From CAYGZC01 sp964354225 (lineage in GTDB: Bacteria > Bacteroidota > Ignavibacteria > UBA10030 > SZUA-254): a DNA stretch of 6,512 nucleotides. Under the pieces are notes generated by a model, which was given only the letters and a program-made list of their open reading frames with translations, was not told where the DNA came from and searched no databases. This document shows positions 1 through 6,488 of this stretch, in pieces; the stretch's first letter is position 1, and each line of letters begins with the position of its first letter. A program made the translations under genes and the position numbers. The stretch is from contig CAYGZC010000116.1 of the NCBI GenBank assembly GCA_964354225.1, forward strand, positions 1 through 6,512, written 5' to 3'.

Positions 1-1089
1 GAACGCGCCGCAGTTTGTTTTAACGTTATCAGAAAGTTTAGACACATCCACGTCCGGTACTTTTCGCTCCATCACATATTGCACAACAGTGCTTCGTGCT
101 ATCGCAAGTAAATCTTTTTTATCCTTTTCACTTAGACTGAATTGAGCTTTCGTTTTCTTTTCTTTAAATGAAATCGCGATAGCATTATATCCAACAACTC
201 TCGATTTGTCTCCATATTCAGTATCCCCCGAATTTTTATACTGAATGTGTGTGTAAAAAACATCCGGATTATTTTGAGTGATGTAAAGAAGCGTTAGTAC
301 AGACGTCCAGCCGCATAGACTTGTTGCCAAGTTTGGAATTCCTTCTCTCTCATTTTCATTCAGGGTCGAAAGTAACTTCTCTGGAGAATTGGACATAATA
401 GCATTTGCTGTCGCCTTATCAGCTTCTACTGCATCGTCATATAAAGGATAATGTGAAAAATCAGTACTTATAATGAATAGATTTTTCGAGCCGAAATACG
501 GCCTGAGCGCCTCGGCGATTTTCTTACACATCTCAGGCGACTGCGTACCTAAAACGATTGGAACAATCTGGAAATCTTTTTTCATTTTGTACTGCAAGAA
601 AGGCAATTGTACTTCTAAGCTGTGTTCACGTGCATGTGCGTCGGTTCTATTTGAAAAGAAATCATGCTTCTTAATCAACTGCTCGGAAAGCTGCTTATTC
701 ACTTTTACATTCCCAAAAGGAGTAATAAAATCGCCCTGATTGTATATTGAAGCTCCTTCAAAACTAATATGATGACTTGAACCGATGATAAAAATGTTGT
801 CGTAACCCTTCTTCGAATCGATCTGATTGAAACCGGAAGCGGCAACTTCGCCGGAATAAACATAACCAGCATGTGGAACAATAACGGCAATAACATTTTG
901 AAGATTCTTTGTGGGTTCTGCCTTCGAGAATAATGTTTTTAAAGTTGATTTTAATTCAGTTGGATCGGCTGGATAGAACTGACCGGCAACGGCGGGCTGC
1001 CTATCGACTTGATTCATCTGCGATTGACAGTTTAAAAGAGTTAGCAGAATAGCTATTATCAAGATCGAATTGAATCTTAACTTTTTCAT
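1..1089 (-). CDS. AmmeMemoRadiSam system protein B (Memo) fused to AMMECR1 domain, predicted exported, 3' end cut by window edge
   Basis: The gene runs off the left edge; 363 codons are visible from ATG at 1089, in frame to base 1. Residues 1-21 look like a signal peptide: basic MKKLRF, hydrophobic core about 8-19, then LLNC as a possible but atypical lipobox (Asn at -1), so a lipoprotein anchored at Cys21 is likely but not certain. Residues about 31-308 form a Memo-family domain with the motifs VPHAGYVYSG (His73), GSSHH (His106/107), STDFSHY (Asp210, His213) and SLCGW (Cys259). These match the metal ligands and pocket residues known in human MEMO1 (His49, His81, Asp189, His192, Cys244). From about residue 318 an AMMECR1 domain begins (LLAIARSTV) and is cut just after TNCGAF, a hallmark of that family. 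The AmmeMemoRadiSam group joins Memo, AMMECR1 and a radical-SAM protein; its biochemical role is unsettled. An AAAGGG ribosome site lies 7 bases before the ATG. It is the last gene of the visible cluster, about 70 bases after the deaminase/deacetylase gene. The family call is firm; export and role are inference. Confidence 0.9.
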   Translation of the reverse strand, partial: MKKLRFNSILIIAILLTLLNCQSQMNQVDRQPAVAGQFYPADPTELKSTLKTLFSKAEPTKNLQNVIAVIVPHAGYVYSGEVAASGFNQIDSKKGYDNIFIIGSSHHISFEGASIYNQGDFITPFGNVKVNKQLSEQLIKKHDFFSNRTDAHAREHSLEVQLPFLQYKMKKDFQIVPIVLGTQSPEMCKKIAEALRPYFGSKNLFIISTDFSHYPLYDDAVEADKATANAIMSNSPEKLLSTLNENEREGIPNLATSLCGWTSVLTLLYITQNNPDVFYTHIQYKNSGDTEYGDKSRVVGYNAIAISFKEKKTKAQFSLSEKDKKDLLAIARSTVVQYVMERKVPDVDVSKLSDNVKTNCGAF

Positions 1090-1096
1090 AACTCTA

Positions 1097-1102
1097 CCCT
1101 TT
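1097..1102 (-). promoter_or_regulatory. Ribosome binding site of the Memo-AMMECR1 gene
   Basis: AAAGGG on the minus strand lies 7 bases before ATG 1089 and supports that start, which also gives a complete signal peptide. The surrounding gap of about 70 bases (1090-1159) is very AT-rich. I could not fix a convincing promoter or terminator in it, so whether this gene has its own promoter or is read from the upstream gene is open. Confidence 0.6.
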
Positions 1103-1159
1103 CGGAAATTTGATAAGGATAAAATAATAAAATGAAAAGCACAAAACAAGAGATTGAGT

Positions 1160-3514
1160 TTACTCTCCCTCTGTTACCTTTTTAAGCTCTCTAACTTTCA
1201 TATAAAATTCACCGAGGTTCATTTCCTTCAAAAAGATCATTCCCCGTGCAGCTCGGAGACGGGGATGGGAATTTTTTAAAAAGTACTCGTTAGCCAAGCA
1301 GGTTTTGATCATTAAATACTGGTCAACCTGAATTTTTTGTGCAAGCTCGGAGAATGGTCCATCATGATCATAACCGGGAAATGATGCAGCCCGCTGCGAG
1401 CCGAAACAGTTCATGAAAGCAGTGTGCAGAAGCGAAATTGAATTTAATGAAACAGGAATTATCAAGTCTGCCTCGGATGGATCAAAGCGATACCATACAT
1501 TCCTGTATCCCCAAACTTTGATATGCGAATTTCCACTTTCCTTCTCGTACATGTTCAGCGCACCCGCGACTGACTGCAGAGCTTTGTAATGTGTGTCGGG
1601 TCCGCTTCCTTCGGGATCTAATGCAACAGTGACAATATCCGGTTTTAATTTTTTAACAAGATTGTAAATCGGAATCACATCACGATCGATTTCCGGCTCC
1701 TGTGCAAAGATATCGCCAGTGTAAAATCCGAGACGGAGAGGAAAAATTGATGTAGTTTCTATTCCGAAATATGCCCAGAGAAGCTCCACTTCCCATTCGC
1801 GCAGCATTCCTTTCAGTGTCTGCATGTCGGGCGGATCTTTTGCACCGGGATACTGTGTGTTAAAGTATTGGTGGAGCTCATTGATACGAAGTTTTATCGT
1901 GAGTAAATCGTTCGAGCAGTAGACATCAAACATGTTCCGTAAAAATCGACATGCCTCGGCTTTATCTCTTTTATCACGATTATTTTCAGCAACACCGTCA
2001 AGGAACATGTAAACATCCGCCTGCCTGTTGATGGTACTCTTGGGATCGAAATATCCCTCATTAAGCATCGATGAGAATGTTCCGTTCTTCAAATAAATTT
2101 CAACATTTCTCACGATAGAAAGCACATAAGCATTCGTCACCGATGTAAATCCGGAAGTGAGATTAGCAAAGTAATGAACGTTGCTTGCATCTCTAACAAG
2201 ATGATAGATATGTGCAAGATATGACAGCATGATATCATCGTGATGAGGCTCGGTGTGAAGGAAGGTGGTTTGAGAGACGTGTTTCAATCCTTTCTGAATC
2301 TTCGAAACAATTCTTTGATGTGTTTCGGAAGCAAGTGTCGAGGAAGAACAACCTGCTTTCTTCAAGACTGTAGATGTAAACCGATTTTCTTTAAAATCAT
2401 GTTCGGTTAAGGTTAATATAGACTTATTCTTTAAAAGCGATAGTGAAACAACAATTCGATCGATCTCTTCCTCACAGCATCTATCGAGGTTATTAAAGTC
2501 ATGATATAAACGCTCGACAAGTTTATTACATGCACCTTTGGTGAGATAGAATCTGGCATTAGGTACATCCTGAAGAACAGATGCAGGGTACTGGGGACTG
2601 CGCGTTTCTTGAATTGCATGTGCAACAACATCGGCTTTCGCTTCACCGGCTGCCATGATTATTGCTGTGACAGTGGGATTGTATGTTATCGTAGCCAGCC
2701 CGATTGTAATGACGAGTCGATTGCGTGAAACTTCGATCCCGCCTAAATCTGTTGCGGCAGCAGCCTGGGTCTCATAATTTGTTGCCGTCAAACGGGTTAC
2801 AGAATGAATGCTTGAGCCGCGAACATTGAAAGCGATATGTCCGTCTGGACCGATACCCCCGAGAAAGAAACCGATGCCGCTAAGTTCACGGATCTTTGTC
2901 TCAAACTCCATGCAAAACTCATCAACGCGGTTGATGACATCGCGCTGCAATCGCTCCATTTCGCTCGAAGTCTTCCTAACGCGGAGCGTAAGGTCAACTA
3001 TGTTGTTTGGGAATATTTCCTCCAGCGTTTTTCCATTTTGCACGCCGAGTGAAGTTGCATCAATAAGAAGAGCTTTCTCCTTTGATAAACCGAATCCTTT
3101 TATATAGAATTCATTAACGTAATGGAAAAAACTGTTGTGCTGCCATGCATTCATGGGATAGAACTCATCGATCTGCGTAAAAATCAGACTCTTCATATCA
3201 GGACCATTAGAACCATCTATACCATATACTTCCAGAATCTCTTGAATCTGTTTTGTATCCCACTTCGACAAAATCCGCTGAACCCATTTAATGAAATATT
3301 CAGGCGTCTTTCCAGTTGGTAACGCAACCACACCGCCCGGATTTTTCTGTACCCACTCTATGAATCGAAGCGCAGTGAATTTTCCAAGCAACGGATAATT
3401 ATCAAGTTCGATTACTATAATTTTCTCTGTGGGTGGATAAATCGCCTTATGTTTACCTTGATGTAGTCCGTATTCTTCAACAGTCGATGATGCATTATAT
3501 ATTCGTGTATTCAT
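1160..3514 (-). CDS. Bifunctional glucosamine-6-phosphate deaminase-like / PIG-L (LmbE) deacetylase fusion protein
   Basis: This is a 784-residue cytoplasmic protein with no signal peptide or TM helix visible. Residues about 30-340 form a NagB-type sugar-phosphate isomerase/deaminase domain: ALPTGKTP (64-71) for phosphate binding, TQIDEF (Asp116, the Asp72 position of E. coli NagB), and GGIGPDGHIAFN (219-230) with Asp224 and His226 at the catalytic Asp141/His143 positions. The third catalytic position, Glu148 in E. coli, is Val231 here, so deaminase activity cannot be assumed. After a linker, residues about 416-770 form a PIG-L deacetylase domain with EPHHDD (His424, Asp426, Asp427, matching the HPDD metal/base motif) and DTHYKAL (His642, probable third zinc ligand). 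Such fusions are known in Bacteroidetes and relatives, usually annotated as glucosamine-6-phosphate deaminase. An attractive reading is deacetylation of an N-acetylglucosamine compound followed by isomerisation or deamination, but substrate and order are inferred. The start at ATG 3514 has only a weak ribosome site; it lies 23 bases after the 74-residue ORF, suggesting cotranscription. The stop is TAA. Confidence 0.9.
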   Translation of the reverse strand: MNTRIYNASSTVEEYGLHQGKHKAIYPPTEKIIVIELDNYPLLGKFTALRFIEWVQKNPGGVVALPTGKTPEYFIKWVQRILSKWDTKQIQEILEVYGIDGSNGPDMKSLIFTQIDEFYPMNAWQHNSFFHYVNEFYIKGFGLSKEKALLIDATSLGVQNGKTLEEIFPNNIVDLTLRVRKTSSEMERLQRDVINRVDEFCMEFETKIRELSGIGFFLGGIGPDGHIAFNVRGSSIHSVTRLTATNYETQAAAATDLGGIEVSRNRLVITIGLATITYNPTVTAIIMAAGEAKADVVAHAIQETRSPQYPASVLQDVPNARFYLTKGACNKLVERLYHDFNNLDRCCEEEIDRIVVSLSLLKNKSILTLTEHDFKENRFTSTVLKKAGCSSSTLASETHQRIVSKIQKGLKHVSQTTFLHTEPHHDDIMLSYLAHIYHLVRDASNVHYFANLTSGFTSVTNAYVLSIVRNVEIYLKNGTFSSMLNEGYFDPKSTINRQADVYMFLDGVAENNRDKRDKAEACRFLRNMFDVYCSNDLLTIKLRINELHQYFNTQYPGAKDPPDMQTLKGMLREWEVELLWAYFGIETTSIFPLRLGFYTGDIFAQEPEIDRDVIPIYNLVKKLKPDIVTVALDPEGSGPDTHYKALQSVAGALNMYEKESGNSHIKVWGYRNVWYRFDPSEADLIIPVSLNSISLLHTAFMNCFGSQRAASFPGYDHDGPFSELAQKIQVDQYLMIKTCLANEYFLKNSHPRLRAARGMIFLKEMNLGEFYMKVRELKKVTEGE

Positions 3515-3537
3515 ATCATTCTATAATATGGAATGAA

Positions 3538-3762
3538 CTATATAATACTTTGCATACTTGTTTGTCGCTTAAACATTAACATCATAAAATCTCTTTTATC
3601 GGATTGGATGAACTGGGCGATTGGATGTAATTGCTCGTGCGAGCTTCGAACTATTTTATTCTTAGCATCATAGATAAAGTAAAATCGACTAATATTTTCA
3701 TTTTTGAGGAACGAGATAAACTCTTGCGGTGTAAGCTGTAATAGGTTAACGCCTTTTGCCAT
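3538..3762 (-). CDS. Small hypothetical protein, 74 residues, possibly the truncated N-terminus of a larger protein
   Basis: I do not recognise this with certainty. The ORF starts at ATG 3762 with GGAG placed 6 bases upstream, a good ribosome site, and stops at TAG 3540-3538, 23 bases before the deaminase/deacetylase start. It has no signal peptide or TM helix. The first 58 or so residues look like a folded soluble domain start (LTPQEFISFLKNE, FYFIYDAKNKIV, HPIAQFIQSDKRDF), while the last 16 or so are Met/Gln/Ser-rich and read like out-of-register tail sequence. From memory only, the HPIAQFI..DKRDF stretch recalls the opening of some Glu/Leu/Phe/Val dehydrogenase-type proteins, which would make this a 3'-truncated gene; I hold that weakly. 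Its 5' region is the stub of a lost kinase gene, so truncation at both sides is plausible. Confidence covers a translated ORF, not a functional protein. Confidence 0.5.
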   Translation of the reverse strand: MAKGVNLLQLTPQEFISFLKNENISRFYFIYDAKNKIVRSSHEQLHPIAQFIQSDKRDFMMLMFKRQTSMQSII

Positions 3763-3808
3763 GAAATTCTCCGGTAATTTTGTAGTGCGATATTGTTTGA
3801 CCGATCAT
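3746..3808 (-). pseudogene. 5' stub of a second Ser/Thr kinase gene (20 codons)
   Basis: ATG at 3808 lies three bases after the TAG stop of the upstream kinase/propeller frame. It opens a 20-codon frame that ends in TAA at 3748-3746. Its first 11 residues, MIGQTISHYKI (3808-3776), are identical to the first 11 residues of the kinase starting at 6451. The two 33-base stretches differ at six positions (codons 2-8 region and 9), every one a silent third-base change. After the following Thr codon the frame no longer resembles a kinase: the glycine-rich loop never appears. The pattern fits a tandem kinase paralogue, diverged under protein-level selection, whose body was deleted with a junction near 3773-3775. 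The frame overlaps the 74-residue ORF by 17 bases, so if translated it could act as a coupled leader. Confidence 0.75.
3769..3774 (-). promoter_or_regulatory. Ribosome binding site of the 74-residue ORF
   Basis: CCGGAG on the minus strand places GGAG 6 bases before ATG 3762. It lies immediately after the point where similarity to the kinase start ends, which suggests it came with the 74-residue ORF and marks the right-hand side of the deletion junction. Confidence 0.55.
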
Positions 3809-3811
3809 ACT

Positions 3812-4510
3812 CTACTTATTAAACAAATTCTCGATTATTCCTAACTTATTGATCTGTTCGGATGTTTTGTACACCATTTCCTTTCCATCAGCCGTTGTGC
3901 GTATATGGAAACTAAGTGTATCAATCCCTTGAACATTTACATTCATTTTCTCCATCTTCCAGGTGTGGAAGGAAACACGGTAAATATCAAACTTCACTCG
4001 ACCATATAAAGCATCATAGTTTGCTACAACGAACGTTGGTAATTTATATGAATACTTCAAGCCACTCCCATCCCACTCTTCATAACGACACACCTTGACG
4101 GAATCAAAACTCTCAGGTATTCCATAGCGAATTTCAGATTGATTTCTCCACACTACTGCTTTAGCGGCACCCTTATGGAGATCGAAACAACGGACATATT
4201 GTCCGTTACAAATCGTGCGGCCGTATATAGAGTCATTTGAGAATGGATGCGGCCGTCTTCCATCGAGGTATCCTCGCCATTGACGTAATCCAGAACTATC
4301 ATAAAACTCCATTTCGAGTGTAACTGAATCTACCCATGATTGATTCCATCCATAAAATACACATCGCGGGATATCAAGTTTATGTGGATTAATGACGTAC
4401 ACTTTAAAGGAATCATTCGGTTCGTACCTACTACGAGCATAGTACGAAATCATTTTTCCATCAGGAGACCAACGCGGATTAAAACAAACTACCTCTCCGG
4501 AGGTTATTTG
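3812..4510 (-). pseudogene. C-terminal part of the propeller kinase, separated from it by an in-frame TGA
   Basis: These 232 codons plus the TAG stop (3814-3812) directly continue the kinase reading frame after the TGA at 4513-4511. The first 19 codons after the stop contain FNPRWSPDGK, a PD40/TolB-type propeller motif that leads into the Met at 4453 (SPDGKMISYY). The ATG at 4453 is therefore an internal Met of a propeller blade and is unlikely to be a true start; no ribosome site suits it. The rest has no clear motif but is rich in aromatic beta-strand-like sequence (FYDSSGLRQWRGYLDG, VKFDIYRVSFHTW) and ends in TTADGKEMVYKT, consistent with a beta-rich sensory or closing domain. No second stop or frameshift occurs over about 700 bases, so the interruption is either recent, read through, or a sequence error. 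Joined to the N-terminal part it gives a protein of about 879 residues. Confidence 0.8.
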
Positions 4511-4513
4511 TCA
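4511..4513 (-). other. In-frame TGA interrupting the kinase propeller
   Basis: The codons are GGT TCA AAT TTA TGA CAA ATA ACC. Propeller blades of this type commonly read GSNLRQIT, so TGA sits where an Arg is expected, and CGA to TGA is one C-to-T transition. Coding potential continues in the same frame on both sides. Confidence 0.85.
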
Positions 4514-6451
4514 TAAATTTGAACCCTCCCGATCCATGATAAATAACTGACCCGTTGCAGTACCAGCCCAATTCAGGGGCACACCAGCCATTCTCATGCC
4601 TACGCTGATAAACTTTCCATCTGGAGAAATATCTGGAAATTCAAAATGTTGATCAGTAGAAAATACTTCTTCCCGCCGCATCGATCCATCTAAACTAGCT
4701 AACCACAAATGTCCCATTGCTCTTGTTTGGACAAAGAGAAGTGTTTTGCCATCATTTGAGACGATTGGATAATCAACATTACCCATCCCTTTAGTTATTT
4801 GTAATGGCGTTCCCCCCGAGGGCGAGATCATCCAGAGATTCATTTCATCACCCACCGAGGATGAATAAATAAGTTGATTGTTTGCTGCCCAGCATATTTC
4901 ATTCTTTGTAGTTTTATCCGATGAAACAGGATACTCAATACCCGTTGCCAGATCGTGAATAACGATTTCACAGTGCCGCTGTGTAAGCTGTCGTACCCAG
5001 GCAACTGAGCCCCCATCTGGTGACCATGCGAAAGCGAAAACAAAGCTCCCCGCGGCTACAGTATCAATAAATTCCCTTCGGGGGTTGGTACCGTCAGAAT
5101 TCATTGTCCAAAATTCAGGGTGTAGTTTATTTTCTTCGTATGGCACATACCCGATTCTGCTCTCATCGGGAGACCACTTCGGTGTGCATCCAACGCCGAT
5201 CTTCTTGCTTGTACCTCCAACAAGCGGCACAACACAAATTTCAGAAATGCCTCCAAAGAATCGTTGATACACTATTCTTTCACTTTTAGGTGAGATGTTC
5301 GGAGCGACCACGGATTCAGACGAATCTTGTGTCAAACGTCGTACTTCACCACCCGTCGAAGATAAGATGTACAAGTCTGATTTATTACTTTTATCTCTCG
5401 CTCCAAACACTATCCATTTCCCATTGGGAGATATTCCAGGCATCCCAAAAGAAGCAAAAGGAGTTTGTATCCAGCGTTGAGTAAAACCAGGATTTATCTC
5501 CGTACCTTTAGTGAAGAAGAAGAGATAACCTGCGAGACAAAGTAGAACGAGCGCCACTGCCGAAACTAGAATTTTGTTTCTACGGCCCGATTGTTTTCTT
5601 CTCTTAGCTGTTACTGGTTGATATCCCATCCTTGATGTATCTTTCTTCAATCTCCTTAAATCAATCAGCATATCTTCCGCATATTTGTACCGCTCTTTCG
5701 GATCTTTTTCCAATGCTCGTCGGATAATATGAACAAGCTCAGGCGATGCACCCGGAACAATAGTTTGTATTAGTTCAGGTTCCACATTCACAACTGAGTA
5801 CAATATCGCCGCCTCGTGCTCTCCCCTGAACGGGAGCTTTCCCGTCACCATTTCATATAACACCACACCCAGTGACCAAAGATCAGTACGATGATCTACA
5901 GATTCTCCGCGTGCCTGTTCTGGTGACATGTATGATGCAGTACCTACTGTTGTGCCTGTTCTTGTGAGCTTGCTCAGTCCCTTCTTCCGTGCTAAACCGA
6001 AGTCGAGGATTTTTACTTGTCCCTTGTCCGTTACGATAATGTTACTGCTCTTTATATCCCGATGCACGATACCCTTTTCATGTGCTACCTGCAATCCCTC
6101 TCCGATTTGAATCGCAATCCAAATTGCTTCGGCTACATCGAGACGTCCTTTCTCGATTTTTTTACTTACAGATGTACCTTCATAGTAACCCATCACGATG
6201 AACTGCTGTCCATCGGCAGTTTCGTTTACCTCATGGATTGTACAGATATTTGGATGATCGAGTGCAGAGGCAGCTTTTGCTTCATGTATGAAGCGATTGC
6301 GCTCTTCGTCTGATTGAGAGATATCGCGAGGTAAGAATTTTAGTGCGACATCACGGTCAAGCTTGGTATCGTGGGCTTTGTAAACAACGCCCATCCCACC
6401 TTCACCCAATTTTTCTAGAATTTTATAATGGGATATAGTCTGCCCGATCAT
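4511..6451 (-). CDS. Membrane-anchored Ser/Thr protein kinase with PD40 beta-propeller, ending at a probable premature TGA
   Basis: This encodes 646 residues from ATG 6451. The start is chosen because GGGAGG lies 8 bases upstream; an in-frame GTG at 6460 abuts that site and is less likely. Residues about 9-268 form a complete Hanks-type kinase domain: glycine loop LGEGGMGVVY (15-24), Lys38 in VALKF, helix-C Glu57, HRDIKSSN (130-137, Asp132 catalytic), DFG 150-152, a Thr-rich activation segment (LTRTGTTVGTASYMSPE, 162-178) and Asp190. It is an RD kinase and should be active. A basic juxtamembrane stretch (283-293) precedes one TM helix (294-313), placing the kinase in the cytoplasm and the rest outside it. 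Residues about 330-646 carry repeated PD40/TolB-like blades (SPNGKWIVF, WSPDESRIGYV, WSPDGGSVAWV, SNDGKTLLFV, ISPDGKFISV). The reading stops at TGA 4513-4511 in the loop after FIMDREGSNL, in mid-propeller; the frame continues beyond. The role is presumably signal sensing by the propeller and Ser/Thr phosphorylation inside; the targets are unknown. Confidence 0.93.
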   Translation of the reverse strand: MIGQTISHYKILEKLGEGGMGVVYKAHDTKLDRDVALKFLPRDISQSDEERNRFIHEAKAASALDHPNICTIHEVNETADGQQFIVMGYYEGTSVSKKIEKGRLDVAEAIWIAIQIGEGLQVAHEKGIVHRDIKSSNIIVTDKGQVKILDFGLARKKGLSKLTRTGTTVGTASYMSPEQARGESVDHRTDLWSLGVVLYEMVTGKLPFRGEHEAAILYSVVNVEPELIQTIVPGASPELVHIIRRALEKDPKERYKYAEDMLIDLRRLKKDTSRMGYQPVTAKRRKQSGRRNKILVSAVALVLLCLAGYLFFFTKGTEINPGFTQRWIQTPFASFGMPGISPNGKWIVFGARDKSNKSDLYILSSTGGEVRRLTQDSSESVVAPNISPKSERIVYQRFFGGISEICVVPLVGGTSKKIGVGCTPKWSPDESRIGYVPYEENKLHPEFWTMNSDGTNPRREFIDTVAAGSFVFAFAWSPDGGSVAWVRQLTQRHCEIVIHDLATGIEYPVSSDKTTKNEICWAANNQLIYSSSVGDEMNLWMISPSGGTPLQITKGMGNVDYPIVSNDGKTLLFVQTRAMGHLWLASLDGSMRREEVFSTDQHFEFPDISPDGKFISVGMRMAGVPLNWAGTATGQLFIMDREGSNL

Positions 6452-6459
6452 AAGCCACA

Positions 6460-6465
6460 CCTCCC
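6460..6465 (-). promoter_or_regulatory. Ribosome binding site of the kinase gene
   Basis: GGGAGG, a strong Shine-Dalgarno match, lies with GGAGG 8 bases before ATG 6451 and only 0-1 base before the alternative GTG 6460. It therefore decides the start in favour of the ATG. Confidence 0.75.
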
Positions 6466-6488
6466 GCTTCCGCTTCGCTCCAGCGGGA
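6462..6488 (-). repeat. Inverted repeat overlapping the kinase Shine-Dalgarno sequence
   Basis: Read as mRNA, TCCCGCT (6488-6482) can pair with AGCGGGA (6468-6462), a perfect 7-bp GC-rich stem with a 13-base loop. The 3' arm includes the first bases of the GGGAGG ribosome site, so folding would partly hide it. There is no following T run, so it is not a standard terminator of an upstream gene. It could be a translational control element or a copy of a REP-like intergenic palindrome; one copy in this window cannot tell these apart. Confidence 0.45.

Noticed and set aside
473..739. Plus-strand 88-residue ORF
   Set aside because: It lies opposite the Memo domain, where the minus frame keeps all metal-ligand motifs; the product has no recognisable features.
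1090..1159. AT-rich gap as a promoter for the Memo gene
   Set aside because: Many A/T runs resemble -10 boxes, but no pairing with a -35 or a Bacteroidetes-type -33/-7 element was convincing.
2797..3107. Several 66-99 residue ORFs on both strands
   Set aside because: They are shadows of the NagB-like domain, which is clearly coding on the minus strand through this stretch.
3516..3536. Inverted repeat TCATTC...GAATGA between the 74-residue ORF and the deaminase/deacetylase start
   Set aside because: Only 6 bp of AT-rich stem with a 9-base loop and no T run; too weak to call a terminator or operator.
4396..4453. ATG 4453 as the genuine start of a stand-alone 213-residue protein
   Set aside because: The Met lies inside a propeller motif (SPDGKM) whose upstream codons are in frame back to the TGA, and no suitably spaced ribosome site precedes it.
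4511..4513. TGA as a selenocysteine codon
   Set aside because: The position is a propeller loop where Arg is expected, no catalytic role for selenocysteine is plausible there, and I saw no obvious SECIS-like hairpin just after it.
6017..6313. Plus-strand 98-residue ORF
   Set aside because: It is antisense to the kinase catalytic core (HRD and helix-C regions); an antisense shadow of a strongly conserved coding sequence.
6458..6460. GTG 6460 as the kinase start
   Set aside because: It abuts the GGGAGG site with essentially no spacer, while ATG 6451 has an ideal 8-base spacing and gives the family's usual MIGQTISHYKI opening.
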